Below are positions 51,010 through 60,315 of a stretch of DNA of 64,000 bases, piece by piece. The DNA is taken from positions 5,604,001 through 5,668,000 of the forward strand of contig NZ_CP095376.1 of assembly GCF_023008405.1 (NCBI RefSeq), read 5' to 3'. This stretch comes from Amycolatopsis sp. FBCC-B4732 (GTDB lineage Bacteria; Actinomycetota; Actinomycetes; Mycobacteriales; Pseudonocardiaceae). Position 1 is the stretch's first letter. Each line of letters opens with the position of its first letter. The notes below the pieces were generated by a model. That model had not been told where the DNA came from and ran no database searches. It was given only the letters and a program-made list of their open reading frames with translations. A program made the translations under genes and the position numbers.

Positions 51010-52179
51010 TCAGTCCCTCGGATCGTCCGGGTCGAGGCCGTGCAGGGGGAAGACGGCGCGGCGGGTGTCCCGGACGGCGATGTCGACCGGGTCGTCTTCG
51101 CCGTCGCCCCACGGCTTGAACTCCGTGTCGCGGTCGTCGGTCATCGTGCTGGGGAGTTCGGCCTGCGGCGCGGCCTTGCCGACGGTGGTTTTCCAGCCGG
51201 GCGGCAGCGGCGTCGCCGGGTCGACGTCCCGGTTCAGGACGGTGGCGATCAGGTGCGTCCACGACCGCGGGACCACGCGGATCAGCTGGTAGCCCCCGCC
51301 CCCGACGGCGATCCACTTGCCGCCGGCGTAGGTCTCGGCGAGGTCGCGCAGGGTGGTGTAGATGGTGCGGTGCCCGTCGACGGACAGCGAGAGGTCGGCG
51401 AGCGGGTCTTCTTCGTGCGAGTCGACGCCGCACTGGGTGAACAGCAGCTGCGGTTCGAAGTCGGCGAGCAGCGACGGGACGACGGCGTTGAACGCCCGCA
51501 GCCACCCGGGATCCCGCGTCCGCGGCGGCAACGGGATGTTGACGGCCGTCCCGTCGGCCTTCCCGCGGCCGGTCTCGGCCGAGTAGCCGGTGCCCGGCCA
51601 GAGCGTGAAGGGGTGCTGGTGCAGCGAGATCGTGAGGACGCGCGGGTCGTCGTAGAAGGCGGTCTGGACGCCGTCGCCGTGGTGGACGTCGGTGTCGATG
51701 TAGGCGATCCGCTCGAAGCCGTGGTCGAGCAGCCAGGAGATGGCGACGGCGCAGTCGTTGTAGACGCAGAACCCGGCCGCCCGGTCGCGCATCGCGTGGT
51801 GCAGGCCGCCGGCGATGTTGACCGCGCGAGTGGCTTCGCCTTCGGCGATCTTGCGGGCGGCGAGCAGCGTGGACCCGACGACGAGCGCGGAGGCGTCGTG
51901 CATGTCCGGGAAGACGGGGTTGTCCGAGGTGCCGAGCCCGTGCCCGACGTCCCACCCGACGAGCGGTGCGTCCCGCACGGCGGCGAGGTATTCGGGCGCG
52001 TGGATCCGGAGGAGTTCTTCGTCGCCGGCGCCGGTCGGGACGAGGAGCGGGACGTCGTCGAGCACGCCGAGTTCGGTGGCCAGCCGGACGGTGAGCTCCA
52101 GCCGGACGGGGTTGAACGGGTGATCCGCACCCAGGTCATAACCGAGAAGGGCGGAGTCCCAAACGACGGCCGGCGACAT
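51010..52179 (-). CDS. acuC: AcuC-type zinc deacetylase (histone deacetylase superfamily)
   Basis: The 389-residue class I HDAC-like protein shows NIAGGLHHAMRDRAAGFCVY, DTDVHHGDGVQ (zinc ligands), the tyrosine loop GTGYS and GGGGYQLIRVV. AcuC proteins remove acetyl groups from lysines of enzymes such as acetyl-CoA synthetase. ATG 52179 gives the family N-terminus (MSPAVVWDS). TACAGT (52193-52188) 8 nt before it and the lack of a Shine-Dalgarno suggest a leaderless mRNA. The stop lies 2 nt before the Pat-like gene, so eraser and writer are cotranscribed. Confidence 0.88.
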   Translation of the reverse strand: MSPAVVWDSALLGYDLGADHPFNPVRLELTVRLATELGVLDDVPLLVPTGAGDEELLRIHAPEYLAAVRDAPLVGWDVGHGLGTSDNPVFPDMHDASALVVGSTLLAARKIAEGEATRAVNIAGGLHHAMRDRAAGFCVYNDCAVAISWLLDHGFERIAYIDTDVHHGDGVQTAFYDDPRVLTISLHQHPFTLWPGTGYSAETGRGKADGTAVNIPLPPRTRDPGWLRAFNAVVPSLLADFEPQLLFTQCGVDSHEEDPLADLSLSVDGHRTIYTTLRDLAETYAGGKWIAVGGGGYQLIRVVPRSWTHLIATVLNRDVDPATPLPPGWKTTVGKAAPQAELPSTMTDDRDTEFKPWGDGEDDPVDIAVRDTRRAVFPLHGLDPDDPRD

Positions 52180-52317
52180 AGTGTCCGACTGTAGTGCCGT
52201 TCGGGGGACTGTGTGGACCCGAAAGGGCCGGATGTGGGCCGCGCCGCGGTCGGTGGGTGGCCCGCGGGCAGCCACGTCCCGGCCCGGCCGGGCCGGGACG
52301 CGCTCGATCCCGGGTGC

Positions 52318-53163
52318 TCAGCCGGGCAGGGGGCCGGTCGCCGCGGGGCGGTCGGGGTTGCGGGACCAGTGCGACCACGAGCCCGCGTACAGGCCCGCGC
52401 CGGGGTGGCCGGCCAGTTCCAGGGCCAGTACCACCGAACTCGCCGTCACTCCTGAGCCGCAGTACGCGGCCACCGGCTCGCCCGGGCGCAGGCCCAGGTC
52501 CGTGAAGCGGGCGGCCAGGTCCGCCGGGGTGTGCCAGCGGCCGTCGGCCGCGATGTGGCCGGCGAACGGGGCGTTCACCGCGCCCGGGATGTGGCCCGCT
52601 CGGGGGTCGACCGGTTCCGTCTCGCCGGCGTAGCGCGGGGTGGCGCGGGCGTCGAGGAGGAGGCCGTCGCGGGCCAGGGCCGCTGCCTCGTCCGCGTCGA
52701 GGACCGGCATCGCGCCCGGGCGGACCGTGAGGTCGCCCGGTTCCGGGTGTGCCTCTTCGGTACTGACCGGGTGGTCCTCGGCCGACCACGCCGCGTAACC
52801 GCCGTCGAGGACCGCCACCTCTTCGTGGCCTGCCCAGCGCAGCAGCCACCACGCACGGGCCGCCACCGAGCCGTCCGCGTCGTCGTAGGCCACCACCGGG
52901 TGACCCGCCCGGACGCCGGCCGCGCGCAGGTCGCGCTGCAGGTCGGCGGGGGCCGGCAGCGGGTGGCGGCCGCCTTCGCCCGGCTCGGCGGCGAGGACCC
53001 GGTCGAGGTCGACGAACACCGCGCCGGGTACGTGGCCCGCCGCGTAGGACTCGGCGGCCGGCGGGCCGGCGAGGCGCCAGCGGACGTCGAGGACGACGGG
53101 CCGCCCGGCGGCCGGGCCCGCCAGCGCGGCGGCGAGGTCGGTGGTGCTGATCAGCGGACGCAT
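52318..53163 (-). CDS. Thiosulfate/3-mercaptopyruvate sulfurtransferase (two-domain rhodanese)
   Basis: The 281-residue protein has two rhodanese domains. The first is inactive in its signature (AGHVPGAVFVDLDRVL with no active Cys). The second carries the active loop YCGSGVTA with the catalytic Cys near residue 235. It transfers sulfur to cyanide or other thiophilic acceptors. ATG 53163 follows GGGAG closely. It is convergent with nothing and divergent from ideR across 240 nt. Confidence 0.88.
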   Translation of the reverse strand: MRPLISTTDLAAALAGPAAGRPVVLDVRWRLAGPPAAESYAAGHVPGAVFVDLDRVLAAEPGEGGRHPLPAPADLQRDLRAAGVRAGHPVVAYDDADGSVAARAWWLLRWAGHEEVAVLDGGYAAWSAEDHPVSTEEAHPEPGDLTVRPGAMPVLDADEAAALARDGLLLDARATPRYAGETEPVDPRAGHIPGAVNAPFAGHIAADGRWHTPADLAARFTDLGLRPGEPVAAYCGSGVTASSVVLALELAGHPGAGLYAGSWSHWSRNPDRPAATGPLPG

Positions 53164-53403
53164 GCTCCCATCTTGCAGCGGCCCGGCGCCCGGCCGCGCC
53201 GGGGTGCGGACATCTCCCCCAACCGGCGGGGTGGTGCCGATCCGGCCGGAAGCAGTCGGACACGGCCCGCCATCGATCCGCGCGAGCCGACGGTTTCCGC
53301 CATGACCGCGTCGGATCGGTAACCGACGGCACCGTATCCACCAGGCCCGCCGCCGCTGTCGGTGCCAACGACTACGATGAGCGACGCGGACGAAGGGGAC
53401 AGC
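53164..53403. promoter_or_regulatory. Divergent promoter region between rhodanese and ideR
   Basis: 240 nt hold no gene I can support. Both flanking genes start from it, so promoters are expected, but I could not define a convincing -35/-10 pair or an IdeR box by eye. Confidence 0.35.
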
Positions 53404-54093
53404 GTGAACGATCTCATCGACACCACCGAGATGTACTTGCGTACGATCTACGAGCTCGAAGAAGAGGGAGTCGTTCCGCTGCGCGCCCGCATCGCCGAGC
53501 GCTTGCAGCAGAGCGGCCCGACCGTCAGCCAGACCGTCGCCCGGATGGAGCGCGACGGGCTGGTCGTGGTCGCCGACGACCGGCACCTCCAGCTGACCGA
53601 CCACGGCCGTGAACTGGCCATCGCCGTCATGCGCAAGCACCGCCTGGCCGAGCGCCTCCTCGTCGACGTGATCGGGCTCGAGTGGGAGCACGTGCACAAC
53701 GAGGCGTGCCGGTGGGAGCACGTGATGAGCGAAGCCGTCGAGCGCAAGCTGGTCAAGCTGCTCGACCACCCGACCACCTCCCCCTACGGCAACCCGATCC
53801 CGGGCCTGGACAAGCTGGGCGACGGCGACCCCGCGCCGCCCGCGGAGGCCGACCTGGTCCGGCTCGACGAGTTCGCCCGCACCGGCGGCGGCCGCGTCGA
53901 GATCCGGCGCATCGCCGAGCACGTCCAGCTGGACGAGTCGCTGATGACCGAGCTCAAGTCCGTCGGCATCGTGCCGGGCGGCACGGTCACCATCGGCAAG
54001 ACCAACGGCGGCACCATCGAGGTCACCGGCGGGGACACCACCGCCCAGGTCGCGACGTCCGCGCTGCACGCCGTCCTGGCCCAGGCCAGGTGA
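53404..54093 (+). CDS. ideR: Iron-dependent repressor, IdeR/DtxR family
   Basis: The 229-residue regulator starts at GTG 53404 ([20 protein letters not shown]), matching the mycobacterial IdeR start. The winged HTH ([20 protein letters not shown]), the metal-binding CRWEHVM (residues about 102-108) and a C-terminal SH3-like domain (about 150-229) are complete. With Fe2+ it represses siderophore genes and activates iron storage. Its stop overlaps galK (GTGA), an unusual functional pairing. Confidence 0.92.
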   Translation: MNDLIDTTEMYLRTIYELEEEGVVPLRARIAERLQQSGPTVSQTVARMERDGLVVVADDRHLQLTDHGRELAIAVMRKHRLAERLLVDVIGLEWEHVHNEACRWEHVMSEAVERKLVKLLDHPTTSPYGNPIPGLDKLGDGDPAPPAEADLVRLDEFARTGGGRVEIRRIAEHVQLDESLMTELKSVGIVPGGTVTIGKTNGGTIEVTGGDTTAQVATSALHAVLAQAR

Positions 54094-55274
54094 GCCCCGC
54101 TTCGGAGGCCGTGGCGGCGTTCCGCACGGTCCACGGCACCGTACCCACGGGCGTCTGGTCGGCGCCCGGCCGGGTCAACCTGATCGGCGAGCACACCGAC
54201 TACAACGACGGCTTCGTGCTGCCGTTCGCGCTGCCGCACCGGCTGGCCGCGGCCGCGTCACCCCGGGAAGACGGCGTCCTGTCCGTGGCCACCCTCGGCG
54301 ACGACGGCCAGATCCAGCGCTCGGGCGAGCTCAAGATCGCCGACCTGGCGCCGGGCACGGTCGACGGGTGGGCCGCGTACCCGGCCGGCGTCGCCTGGGT
54401 GCTGCGCGACCAGGGCTTCGCCGCCGGCGCCGACCTGGTCATCGCCGGGGACGTACCGTCCGGGGCGGGGCTGTCCTCCTCCCACGCGCTCGAGTGCGCG
54501 GTGTCGCTGGCGTTGCTGGGCCTGGCCGGCCTGGAGCTCGACGGCACCGGTGACGGCATCCCGACGCGGCCCCAGGTCGCGCGCTGGGTCCAGCGTTCGG
54601 AAAACGACTTCGTCGGCGCGCCGACCGGCCTGCTCGACCAGACGGCGTCCCTCTGCTGCACCGAGTCGCACGTGCTGTTCCTCGACGTGCGCTCGGGCGA
54701 GCAGGAGCAGGTGCCGTTCGGCCTGGCCGAGGCCGGGCTGCAGGTGCTGATCATCGACACCCGCACCAAGCACTCGCACGCCGAAGGCGGCTACGGCGAG
54801 CGCCGGCGCGGCACCGAGCGGGCGGCCGGGCTGCTTAGGGTCAAGGCGCTGCGCGACGTCACCGTCGAGGGCCTCGCCGAGGCGCTCGACCGGCTGCCCG
54901 ACGACCTCGTGCCGCTGGTGCGCCACGTCGTCACCGAAAACCAGCGCGTGCTCGAGACCGTCGAGCTGCTGCGCGCCGGCCGGCTGGCCGAGATCGGGCC
55001 GTACCTGGACGCCTCGCACGTCAGCATGCGCGACGACTACCGGATCTCCACGGCCGAGCTGGACCTCGCGGTCGACTCGGCGCGGGAAGCCGGCGCCCTC
55101 GGCTCGCGGATGACCGGCGGCGGCTTCGGCGGTTCGGCGATCGCGCTGGTCCGCGACGCCGACCTGGACCGGGTCAAGGCGGCCGTCGAAACGGCGTACG
55201 AGAAGGCCGGCTACCGGCGCCCGCGCATGTTCACCGCGGTGCCCTCCCGGGGCGCCGGCCGCGACGAGGTCTGA
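54090..55274 (+). CDS. galK: Galactokinase
   Basis: The 394-residue GHMP kinase starts at GTG 54090 inside the ideR stop. Motifs in order are [19 protein letters not shown] (substrate), [13 protein letters not shown] (ATP loop, with His where Ala is usual), [13 protein letters not shown] and [13 protein letters not shown]. It phosphorylates galactose in the Leloir pathway. A perfect hairpin ends it, and galE follows 100 nt later. Confidence 0.9.
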   Translation: MSPASEAVAAFRTVHGTVPTGVWSAPGRVNLIGEHTDYNDGFVLPFALPHRLAAAASPREDGVLSVATLGDDGQIQRSGELKIADLAPGTVDGWAAYPAGVAWVLRDQGFAAGADLVIAGDVPSGAGLSSSHALECAVSLALLGLAGLELDGTGDGIPTRPQVARWVQRSENDFVGAPTGLLDQTASLCCTESHVLFLDVRSGEQEQVPFGLAEAGLQVLIIDTRTKHSHAEGGYGERRRGTERAAGLLRVKALRDVTVEGLAEALDRLPDDLVPLVRHVVTENQRVLETVELLRAGRLAEIGPYLDASHVSMRDDYRISTAELDLAVDSAREAGALGSRMTGGGFGGSAIALVRDADLDRVKAAVETAYEKAGYRRPRMFTAVPSRGAGRDEV

Positions 55275-55278
55275 GGCC

Positions 55279-55320
55279 GCGCGGGTCCGTCCGGGGCAAC
55301 CCCCGGACGGACCCGCGCGT
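55279..55320 (+). terminator. Terminator after galK
   Basis: CGCGCGGGTCCGTCCGGGG (55279-55297) pairs perfectly with 55302-55320 around a 4-nt loop, a 19-bp stem starting 5 nt after the galK stop. It probably separates the ideR-galK transcript from galE. Confidence 0.85.
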
Positions 55321-55373
55321 CGCCGAGGGGGAAGACTGAAGCGCATCATCACCCTCGGCAGAAAGGCCTGGAC

Positions 55374-56363
55374 GTGTCGGAGCAGAGCAACGCCCTGAAG
55401 CTGGTCGTGACGGGCGGAGCGGGGTACGTCGGCAGTGTCTGCGCGGCCCGGCTGGTCGAGGCCGGGCACCAGGTCACCGTGGTCGACGACCTGTCCACCG
55501 GGCACGCCGACGCGGTCCACCCGGACGCGCGGTTCATCGAGGGCGACGCCGCCGAGGTGGCGGGCAGCCTGCTGCGCGAGGGCTTCGACGGCGTGCTGCA
55601 CTTCGCGGCGAAGTCGCTGGTCGGCGAGTCGATGGCGGAGCCGGCGAAGTACTGGGAAGGCAACGTCGTCACGTCGCTGCGGCTGCTCGAGGCCATGCAG
55701 GAGCACGGCACGCCCCGGCTGGTGTTCTCCTCGACCGCGGCGACCTACGGCGAGCCGGAGCAGTCGCCGATCCCGGAGTCGGCGCCGACCCGGCCGACCA
55801 ACACCTACGGCGCCACGAAGCTCGCCATCGACGCCGCGATCACCAGCTTCGCCACCGCGCACGGTCTGGCCGCGGTGAGCCTGCGCTACTTCAACGTCGC
55901 CGGCGCGTACGGCGCCTTCGGTGAGCGCCACGCCACGGAAACCCATCTCATCCCCCTCGTCCTGCAGGTCGCCACCGGCGACCGTGAGCACATCTCGATC
56001 TTCGGCGACGACTACCCGACGCCGGACCACACCGCGGTGCGCGACTACATCCACGTCGTCGACCTCGCGGACGCGCACCTGCTGGCGCTGAAGCACGCGA
56101 CCGCCGGCGAGCACCGCATCTACAACCTGGGCAACGGCACCGGGTTCTCCGTCCTCGAGGTGATCGAGGCCTGCCGCGAGGTCACCGGCCACGCGGTGCC
56201 GGCCGTGGTGGCCCCGCGCCGCGCGGGCGACCCTTCGGTGCTCGTGGCGGCCAGCGACCGGGCCCGGGAAGAACTCGGGTGGAAGCCGGAACGGATCGAG
56301 CTGACCGGGATCGTGCGCGACGCCTGGGAGTTCACCCAGGCCCGGCGCGCCGCACAGGGCTGA
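55374..56363 (+). CDS. galE: UDP-glucose 4-epimerase
   Basis: The 329-residue SDR-type epimerase starts at GTG 55374. It has the NAD loop [16 protein letters not shown], the catalytic Ser-Thr in FSSTAATYG and YGATK with the catalytic Tyr-Lys. It interconverts UDP-glucose and UDP-galactose, supplying galactose for the arabinogalactan wall and using galactose from galK. A weak 6-bp hairpin (56371-56389) follows. Confidence 0.9.
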   Translation: MSEQSNALKLVVTGGAGYVGSVCAARLVEAGHQVTVVDDLSTGHADAVHPDARFIEGDAAEVAGSLLREGFDGVLHFAAKSLVGESMAEPAKYWEGNVVTSLRLLEAMQEHGTPRLVFSSTAATYGEPEQSPIPESAPTRPTNTYGATKLAIDAAITSFATAHGLAAVSLRYFNVAGAYGAFGERHATETHLIPLVLQVATGDREHISIFGDDYPTPDHTAVRDYIHVVDLADAHLLALKHATAGEHRIYNLGNGTGFSVLEVIEACREVTGHAVPAVVAPRRAGDPSVLVAASDRAREELGWKPERIELTGIVRDAWEFTQARRAAQG

Positions 56364-56430
56364 GCCGGCCACTGTCCTTTCGCGACAGTCACGCCTCACC
56401 CGGGTCGGCTCGGTTCGGCGTCCGGCATGA

Positions 56431-57453
56431 TCAGCCCGAAGCCGGCCGTTCCCCCGGGTCGGCGTGCTCTGCCAGGCCCAGCAGCTGTTCCGGGGGCATG
56501 CCGCGGCTCAGGACCCGCAGCAGCAGGTCCGCCAGGACGTGGCCAGGGTCCGCTTCCAGCGCGTTCTCCAGGGCCATGCCCGCGAAGGTGCCGTCGCCGC
56601 GCAGGTAGGCCGTGTAACCCAGGAGTGCCGCCGGTTGCGCGCGTTCCGGGGCCGGGAGCTCGCGGACCAGCGTGAGCCACAGGCGCTCCGCTTCCCGCGC
56701 CGCCGAGCTCTCGGGCGGCACGGCCATGCCGAGGCACTCGTCGCGGATCTCCGGGATCGTCAGTGCGTTCGCCAGCAGGACGGCTTCCTCGTCGCTCGGC
56801 GGTCCTTCGCCCCGGCGCAGGCGGCCGAACGCGGCCCGGATCTCCGACGCCGCGTCGAAGCCGCCGGGCTCGGGCAGCCGGGCCAGCAGCTCCGCGCGGC
56901 GGGCGATCGTCTCCGGGCACCGCGGGTCGAGCAGCGCCGCCATCTCGGCGCGGCTGTCGAACACCACCTGGCCGCGCTCGGTGGCGGCGGCCGCGACCAC
57001 CGTCGCGCGGGGGTCCGGGAGCCGGCCGCCGCAGAGCTCGTCCTCCTCGTAACAGGCCCACCGTGCGTTCGTGGTGATGCCCGTCGTCCACATCGCGTGC
57101 AGGATCGGGAGGCCGTACTCGCCCAGCGCTTTCGCCAGGTGCTTGACGAGACCCGCGTGCGGCGGCGGGCTGCCGGATCTTCGCCGACCACCGACGATCG
57201 CCACGGTCACGCCGGTGTGGCAGCCCGCCGCGAGCAGCGGTGCGAGCGCCTGGGCTTGGCGGGCGCGGTCTTCCCGGCGCGGGATGCCGGCGCGCAGGAT
57301 CAGGCCGGCGCGATCGCCCTCGGGGGCGCGGTGGCCGAGCAGGACGACGGACCTCGCGGGGCGGAAGCCGATCAGGTACGGGAGCGCGGCCAGCAGCAGC
57401 GCGGGGTCTCGGAGGTCGACCGGCAACCGGCCGGCCGTGGTGGCGGTGGTCAT
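56431..57453 (-). CDS. DUF4192 protein
   Basis: The 340-residue protein begins with the DUF4192 opening (LRDPALLLAALPYLIGFRPA, then RSVVLLG). It continues with AGCHTGVTVAIVGG, WACYEEDELCGG and a helical repeat-like C-terminal half (LLGYTAYLRGDGTFAGMALE). The family is widespread in actinobacteria, frequently in multiple genomic contexts, and has no established activity. The gene is monocistronic here. Confidence 0.85.
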   Translation of the reverse strand: MTTATTAGRLPVDLRDPALLLAALPYLIGFRPARSVVLLGHRAPEGDRAGLILRAGIPRREDRARQAQALAPLLAAGCHTGVTVAIVGGRRRSGSPPPHAGLVKHLAKALGEYGLPILHAMWTTGITTNARWACYEEDELCGGRLPDPRATVVAAAATERGQVVFDSRAEMAALLDPRCPETIARRAELLARLPEPGGFDAASEIRAAFGRLRRGEGPPSDEEAVLLANALTIPEIRDECLGMAVPPESSAAREAERLWLTLVRELPAPERAQPAALLGYTAYLRGDGTFAGMALENALEADPGHVLADLLLRVLSRGMPPEQLLGLAEHADPGERPASG

Positions 57454-57611
57454 GCCTCCACCGTGGAGCAGGACGGGGCCGCTCGGGGCGCCGGCGGCAA
57501 ATCTGTGGATGGCCGGGGCCGATGTGGACGGATCGGGCCCGAGGACGGCCGGACGGACCGTTCCTGTCGGTGGGGCGGGCTATGCTGCCCGGCCCCACCG
57601 ACCGGCACGGG

Positions 57612-58466
57612 TCATCCGCAGTGCTCGAAGCCGCTTTCGTAGGTGTTGCTGCCGACCGAACCGCCCCACTTCACGCAGGTGGAGCCGGCCGTCTTCTTCA
57701 CCGGCCCCGCGTAGTAGGTGAAGCTGCCGGAGTCGGTCGTCCGGGCCGAGCCCTGGACCTCGAGGAACGCCGAGACCGGGCTGGCCGTGCCGAGCGACGT
57801 CGCCTTCAGCGTCGTCACGCAGTTCGCCTTGGTGGAGGCGTTGTACAGCAGGTACGCCGTGCCCGAGGAGTTCGCCAGACCCTGCTTGTCGATGACCGAA
57901 AAGCCCGAGCCGCAGACCTCTTCGGCGGAGTACGGGTTGCCGCCGCAGCCGTTCTTGCTCGTGAAGTCGGTGTGCCCGTAGTACGGCACGGCGACGCCGT
58001 TCAGCTTCGCCTTCTGCACCACGCCGTCGAGCCGCTCTTCGAAGTGCAGGTGCGGCCCGGTGACCCCGCCGGTCGCGCCCGCCTTGCCGATCTCCTTGCC
58101 GCCGGCGACCGACTGCCCGACCGAGACCTCCTGGGCCGACAGGTGCGCGTACCGGGTCCGCCAGCCGCCGCCGTGGTCCAGCTCGATCCACTTGCCGTAG
58201 CTGGTGCTGCCCTCGTCCGCCACGCGCGTCACCGTGCCGCCGACCGACGCGAGCACCGGCATGCCGGTGATGCCCGACTTCTGGAAGTCGACGGAGTACG
58301 CCGGGCTGTGGCCGCTGAACGTCGCGGCGGTCACGGTGACCCCGCACTTGAACGGCACCTGGAAGTTCGGCGCGGCCGAGGCGGTCGCCTGGCCGGCGAG
58401 GGTGAGGCCGAGCGCGGGCAGCGCCGCGGCGGCGGCGAGCACGGCGAGCCGTCGCAACCTGGACAT
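57612..58466 (-). CDS. Secreted M23-family (LytM) peptidase
   Basis: The 284-residue protein has a Sec signal (RLAVLAAAAALPALGLTLAG, cleavage after ASA). The peptidoglycan endopeptidase domain contains HSPAYSVDF (first His and Asp ligands) and GPHLHFEE (HxH ligand). About 100 residues with four Cys follow. Zinc enzymes of this family cut peptide cross-links in the wall. ATG 58466 follows AGGAGG. It is divergent from the two-component genes, 94 nt away. Confidence 0.87.
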   Translation of the reverse strand: MSRLRRLAVLAAAAALPALGLTLAGQATASAAPNFQVPFKCGVTVTAATFSGHSPAYSVDFQKSGITGMPVLASVGGTVTRVADEGSTSYGKWIELDHGGGWRTRYAHLSAQEVSVGQSVAGGKEIGKAGATGGVTGPHLHFEERLDGVVQKAKLNGVAVPYYGHTDFTSKNGCGGNPYSAEEVCGSGFSVIDKQGLANSSGTAYLLYNASTKANCVTTLKATSLGTASPVSAFLEVQGSARTTDSGSFTYYAGPVKKTAGSTCVKWGGSVGSNTYESGFEHCG

Positions 58467-58560
58467 GGGGGAACCTCCTGACGAACGGGACGTTTGACCG
58501 CACCAAGGGAAGCCCGCGTCGGTACATTTTCCGTACAAGCACCCGCGGAGGACACCCGGC

Positions 58561-59676
58561 ATGACGCCCCGACGAGTCACGTTCCCGTCGGCGCAGGGCT
58601 GGCTGCGCTGGGCACTCATCGCGGTGCCGATGGTCACCGCGATGCCCCGCGCGGACGCACTCGCCTGGGTGCTGATCGGGATCACCCTCGCCTTGTCGAT
58701 CCCGATGCCGTGGGTCCAGGACCTCGGCGCCCGGACGCCGTCGGCGGTCCTCGCGCTCGCCGTGATCGCGTCCGCGGGCGCGCTCTGGGTGGTCCTGCCG
58801 GGCAGCTGGGCGTCGGTCGCGTTGTTCGGTACGACGTTCTTCGTGGTGCTGCGGCAGGCCCCGGTGCCGATCGTGCTGGCGGTCGTGCTGAACGCCGGGC
58901 TGATCACCACGGTCTGGGTGCTCCGCCAGGACCAATGGGAAAGCGCCCTGTCGACGTACGCGGTCCTCGCCGTGATCGTGCTGATGGGGCTGAACCGGCG
59001 CACCCGGCTGGCCCGCATCGAGCAGACCGAGCTGGCACTGGCCCGCGCGCAGACGGCCAACGAGGAGCACGCCCGCGCGGCCGCGCTGGCCGAACGCGCC
59101 CGCATCGCCCGCGAGCTGCACGACGTCCTCGCGCACTCGCTGGCCGGGCTCTCGCTCAACCTGCAGGGTGCGCGGCTGATGCTGGTGCGCGACGGGGCCA
59201 GCCCGGACGCCGTCGCGCAGCTCGAACGGGCCCAGCAGCTGGCGGCGGACGGGCTCGCCGAAGCGCGGCAGGCCGTGGCCGCGCTGCGCGAGGACGCCGT
59301 GCCGGTGGAACGCGCGATCGCGGACCTGCTGGCCGCGTACCGGCTGGACAGCGGGGCGCGCGCGGACCTCGAGGTCAGCGGTGAGCCGCGTGAGCTCGAC
59401 CCGGCGGTCGGCGCCGCGCTGGTGCGCGCGGTGCAGGAGGCGCTGGCCAACACCCGCAAGCACGCCGCGTACGCCGACGTCGAGGTCAAGCTGGACTACG
59501 TGGCCGGTTCGGTGCGGCTGACGGTGGCCGACCGGCAGGGCAGGCGGCCGCCGGCCGCGCCCGCGGCAGGCTACGGTTTGCGCGGGATGAGCGAACGGGT
59601 CGCGCTGCTCGACGGGCACGTCGAGAGCGGGCCGGGGGAGGACGGATGGCGGATTCACCTGACGGTGCCGGCGTGA
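58561..59676 (+). CDS. Sensor histidine kinase, NarL/DesK type
   Basis: The 371-residue membrane kinase has four or five helices in residues 15-145, then a coiled linker. The HisKA_3 dimerisation box is ARIARELHDVLAHSLAGLSL with phospho-acceptor His187. The HATPase lobe includes VQEALANTRKHA and YGLRGMSERVALL. There is no large extracellular loop, so the signal is probably sensed within the membrane. The response regulator start overlaps its end. Confidence 0.88.
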   Translation: MTPRRVTFPSAQGWLRWALIAVPMVTAMPRADALAWVLIGITLALSIPMPWVQDLGARTPSAVLALAVIASAGALWVVLPGSWASVALFGTTFFVVLRQAPVPIVLAVVLNAGLITTVWVLRQDQWESALSTYAVLAVIVLMGLNRRTRLARIEQTELALARAQTANEEHARAAALAERARIARELHDVLAHSLAGLSLNLQGARLMLVRDGASPDAVAQLERAQQLAADGLAEARQAVAALREDAVPVERAIADLLAAYRLDSGARADLEVSGEPRELDPAVGAALVRAVQEALANTRKHAAYADVEVKLDYVAGSVRLTVADRQGRRPPAAPAAGYGLRGMSERVALLDGHVESGPGEDGWRIHLTVPA

Positions 59677-60314
59677 CGCTGCGCGTCGTGCTGGCCGACG
59701 ACCAGGCCGTGGTCCGGGAAGGCCTGGTCACGCTGCTCGGGCTGCTGCCCGGCGTCGAGGTGGTCGGCGCCGCCGCCGACGGGCTCGCCGCGCTCGACCT
59801 GGTCGCCGAGCACCACCCCGACGTCGTGCTGGTCGACCTGCGGATGCCGCGCTGCGACGGGGTGGAAACCACCGAACGGATCCGCGCCGAGCACCCCGGG
59901 ACCGAGGTCGTCGTGCTCACCACGTACGCCGACGACGAGTCACTGCTGGCCGCGTTGCGCGCCGGCGCCCGCGGGTTCCTCACCAAGGACGCCGACGCCG
60001 AGGCCATCGCCAGGGCCCTGCGTTCGGCGGCCGCCGGGCAGTCCACAGTGGACGGCGAGCTGCAGCGGCGGCTCGTCGAAGCCGCCACTCGCGGTGCACC
60101 CCAGCGCGTCAAGGCGGTCGAAGGCCTGACCGCGCGCGAGATCGAGGTGCTGCGGCTGATCGCGGCCGGGCTGTCGAACACCGAGATCGCGCGCACCCTG
60201 GTGGTGAGCGAAGCGACCGTGAAGACCCACGTGAACCACTTGTTCGCCAAGGCGGGCCTGCGCGACCGCGCGCAGGCCGTCGCCTTCGCCTACCGGGCCG
60301 GGATCGCCGGCTGA
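59646..60314 (+). CDS. NarL-family response regulator
   Basis: The 222-residue protein has a receiver domain with acidic pocket LADD and phospho-acceptor Asp64 in VLVDLRMP. The C-terminal LuxR-type HTH is LTAREIEVLRLIAAGLSNTE followed by IARTLVVSEATVKTHV. ATG 59646 has a strong GGGGGAGG 4 nt upstream; GTG 59673, overlapping the kinase stop, is the alternative. It pairs with the upstream kinase; targets are unknown, though the divergent M23 peptidase is a candidate. Confidence 0.88.
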   Translation: MADSPDGAGVTLRVVLADDQAVVREGLVTLLGLLPGVEVVGAAADGLAALDLVAEHHPDVVLVDLRMPRCDGVETTERIRAEHPGTEVVVLTTYADDESLLAALRAGARGFLTKDADAEAIARALRSAAAGQSTVDGELQRRLVEAATRGAPQRVKAVEGLTAREIEVLRLIAAGLSNTEIARTLVVSEATVKTHVNHLFAKAGLRDRAQAVAFAYRAGIAG

Positions 60315-60315
60315 C

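Noticed and set aside
54258..56399. 713-codon minus-strand frame opposite galK and galE
   Set aside because: It is the antisense shadow of two clearly identified genes, rich in Arg/Val/Gln/His with no domain.
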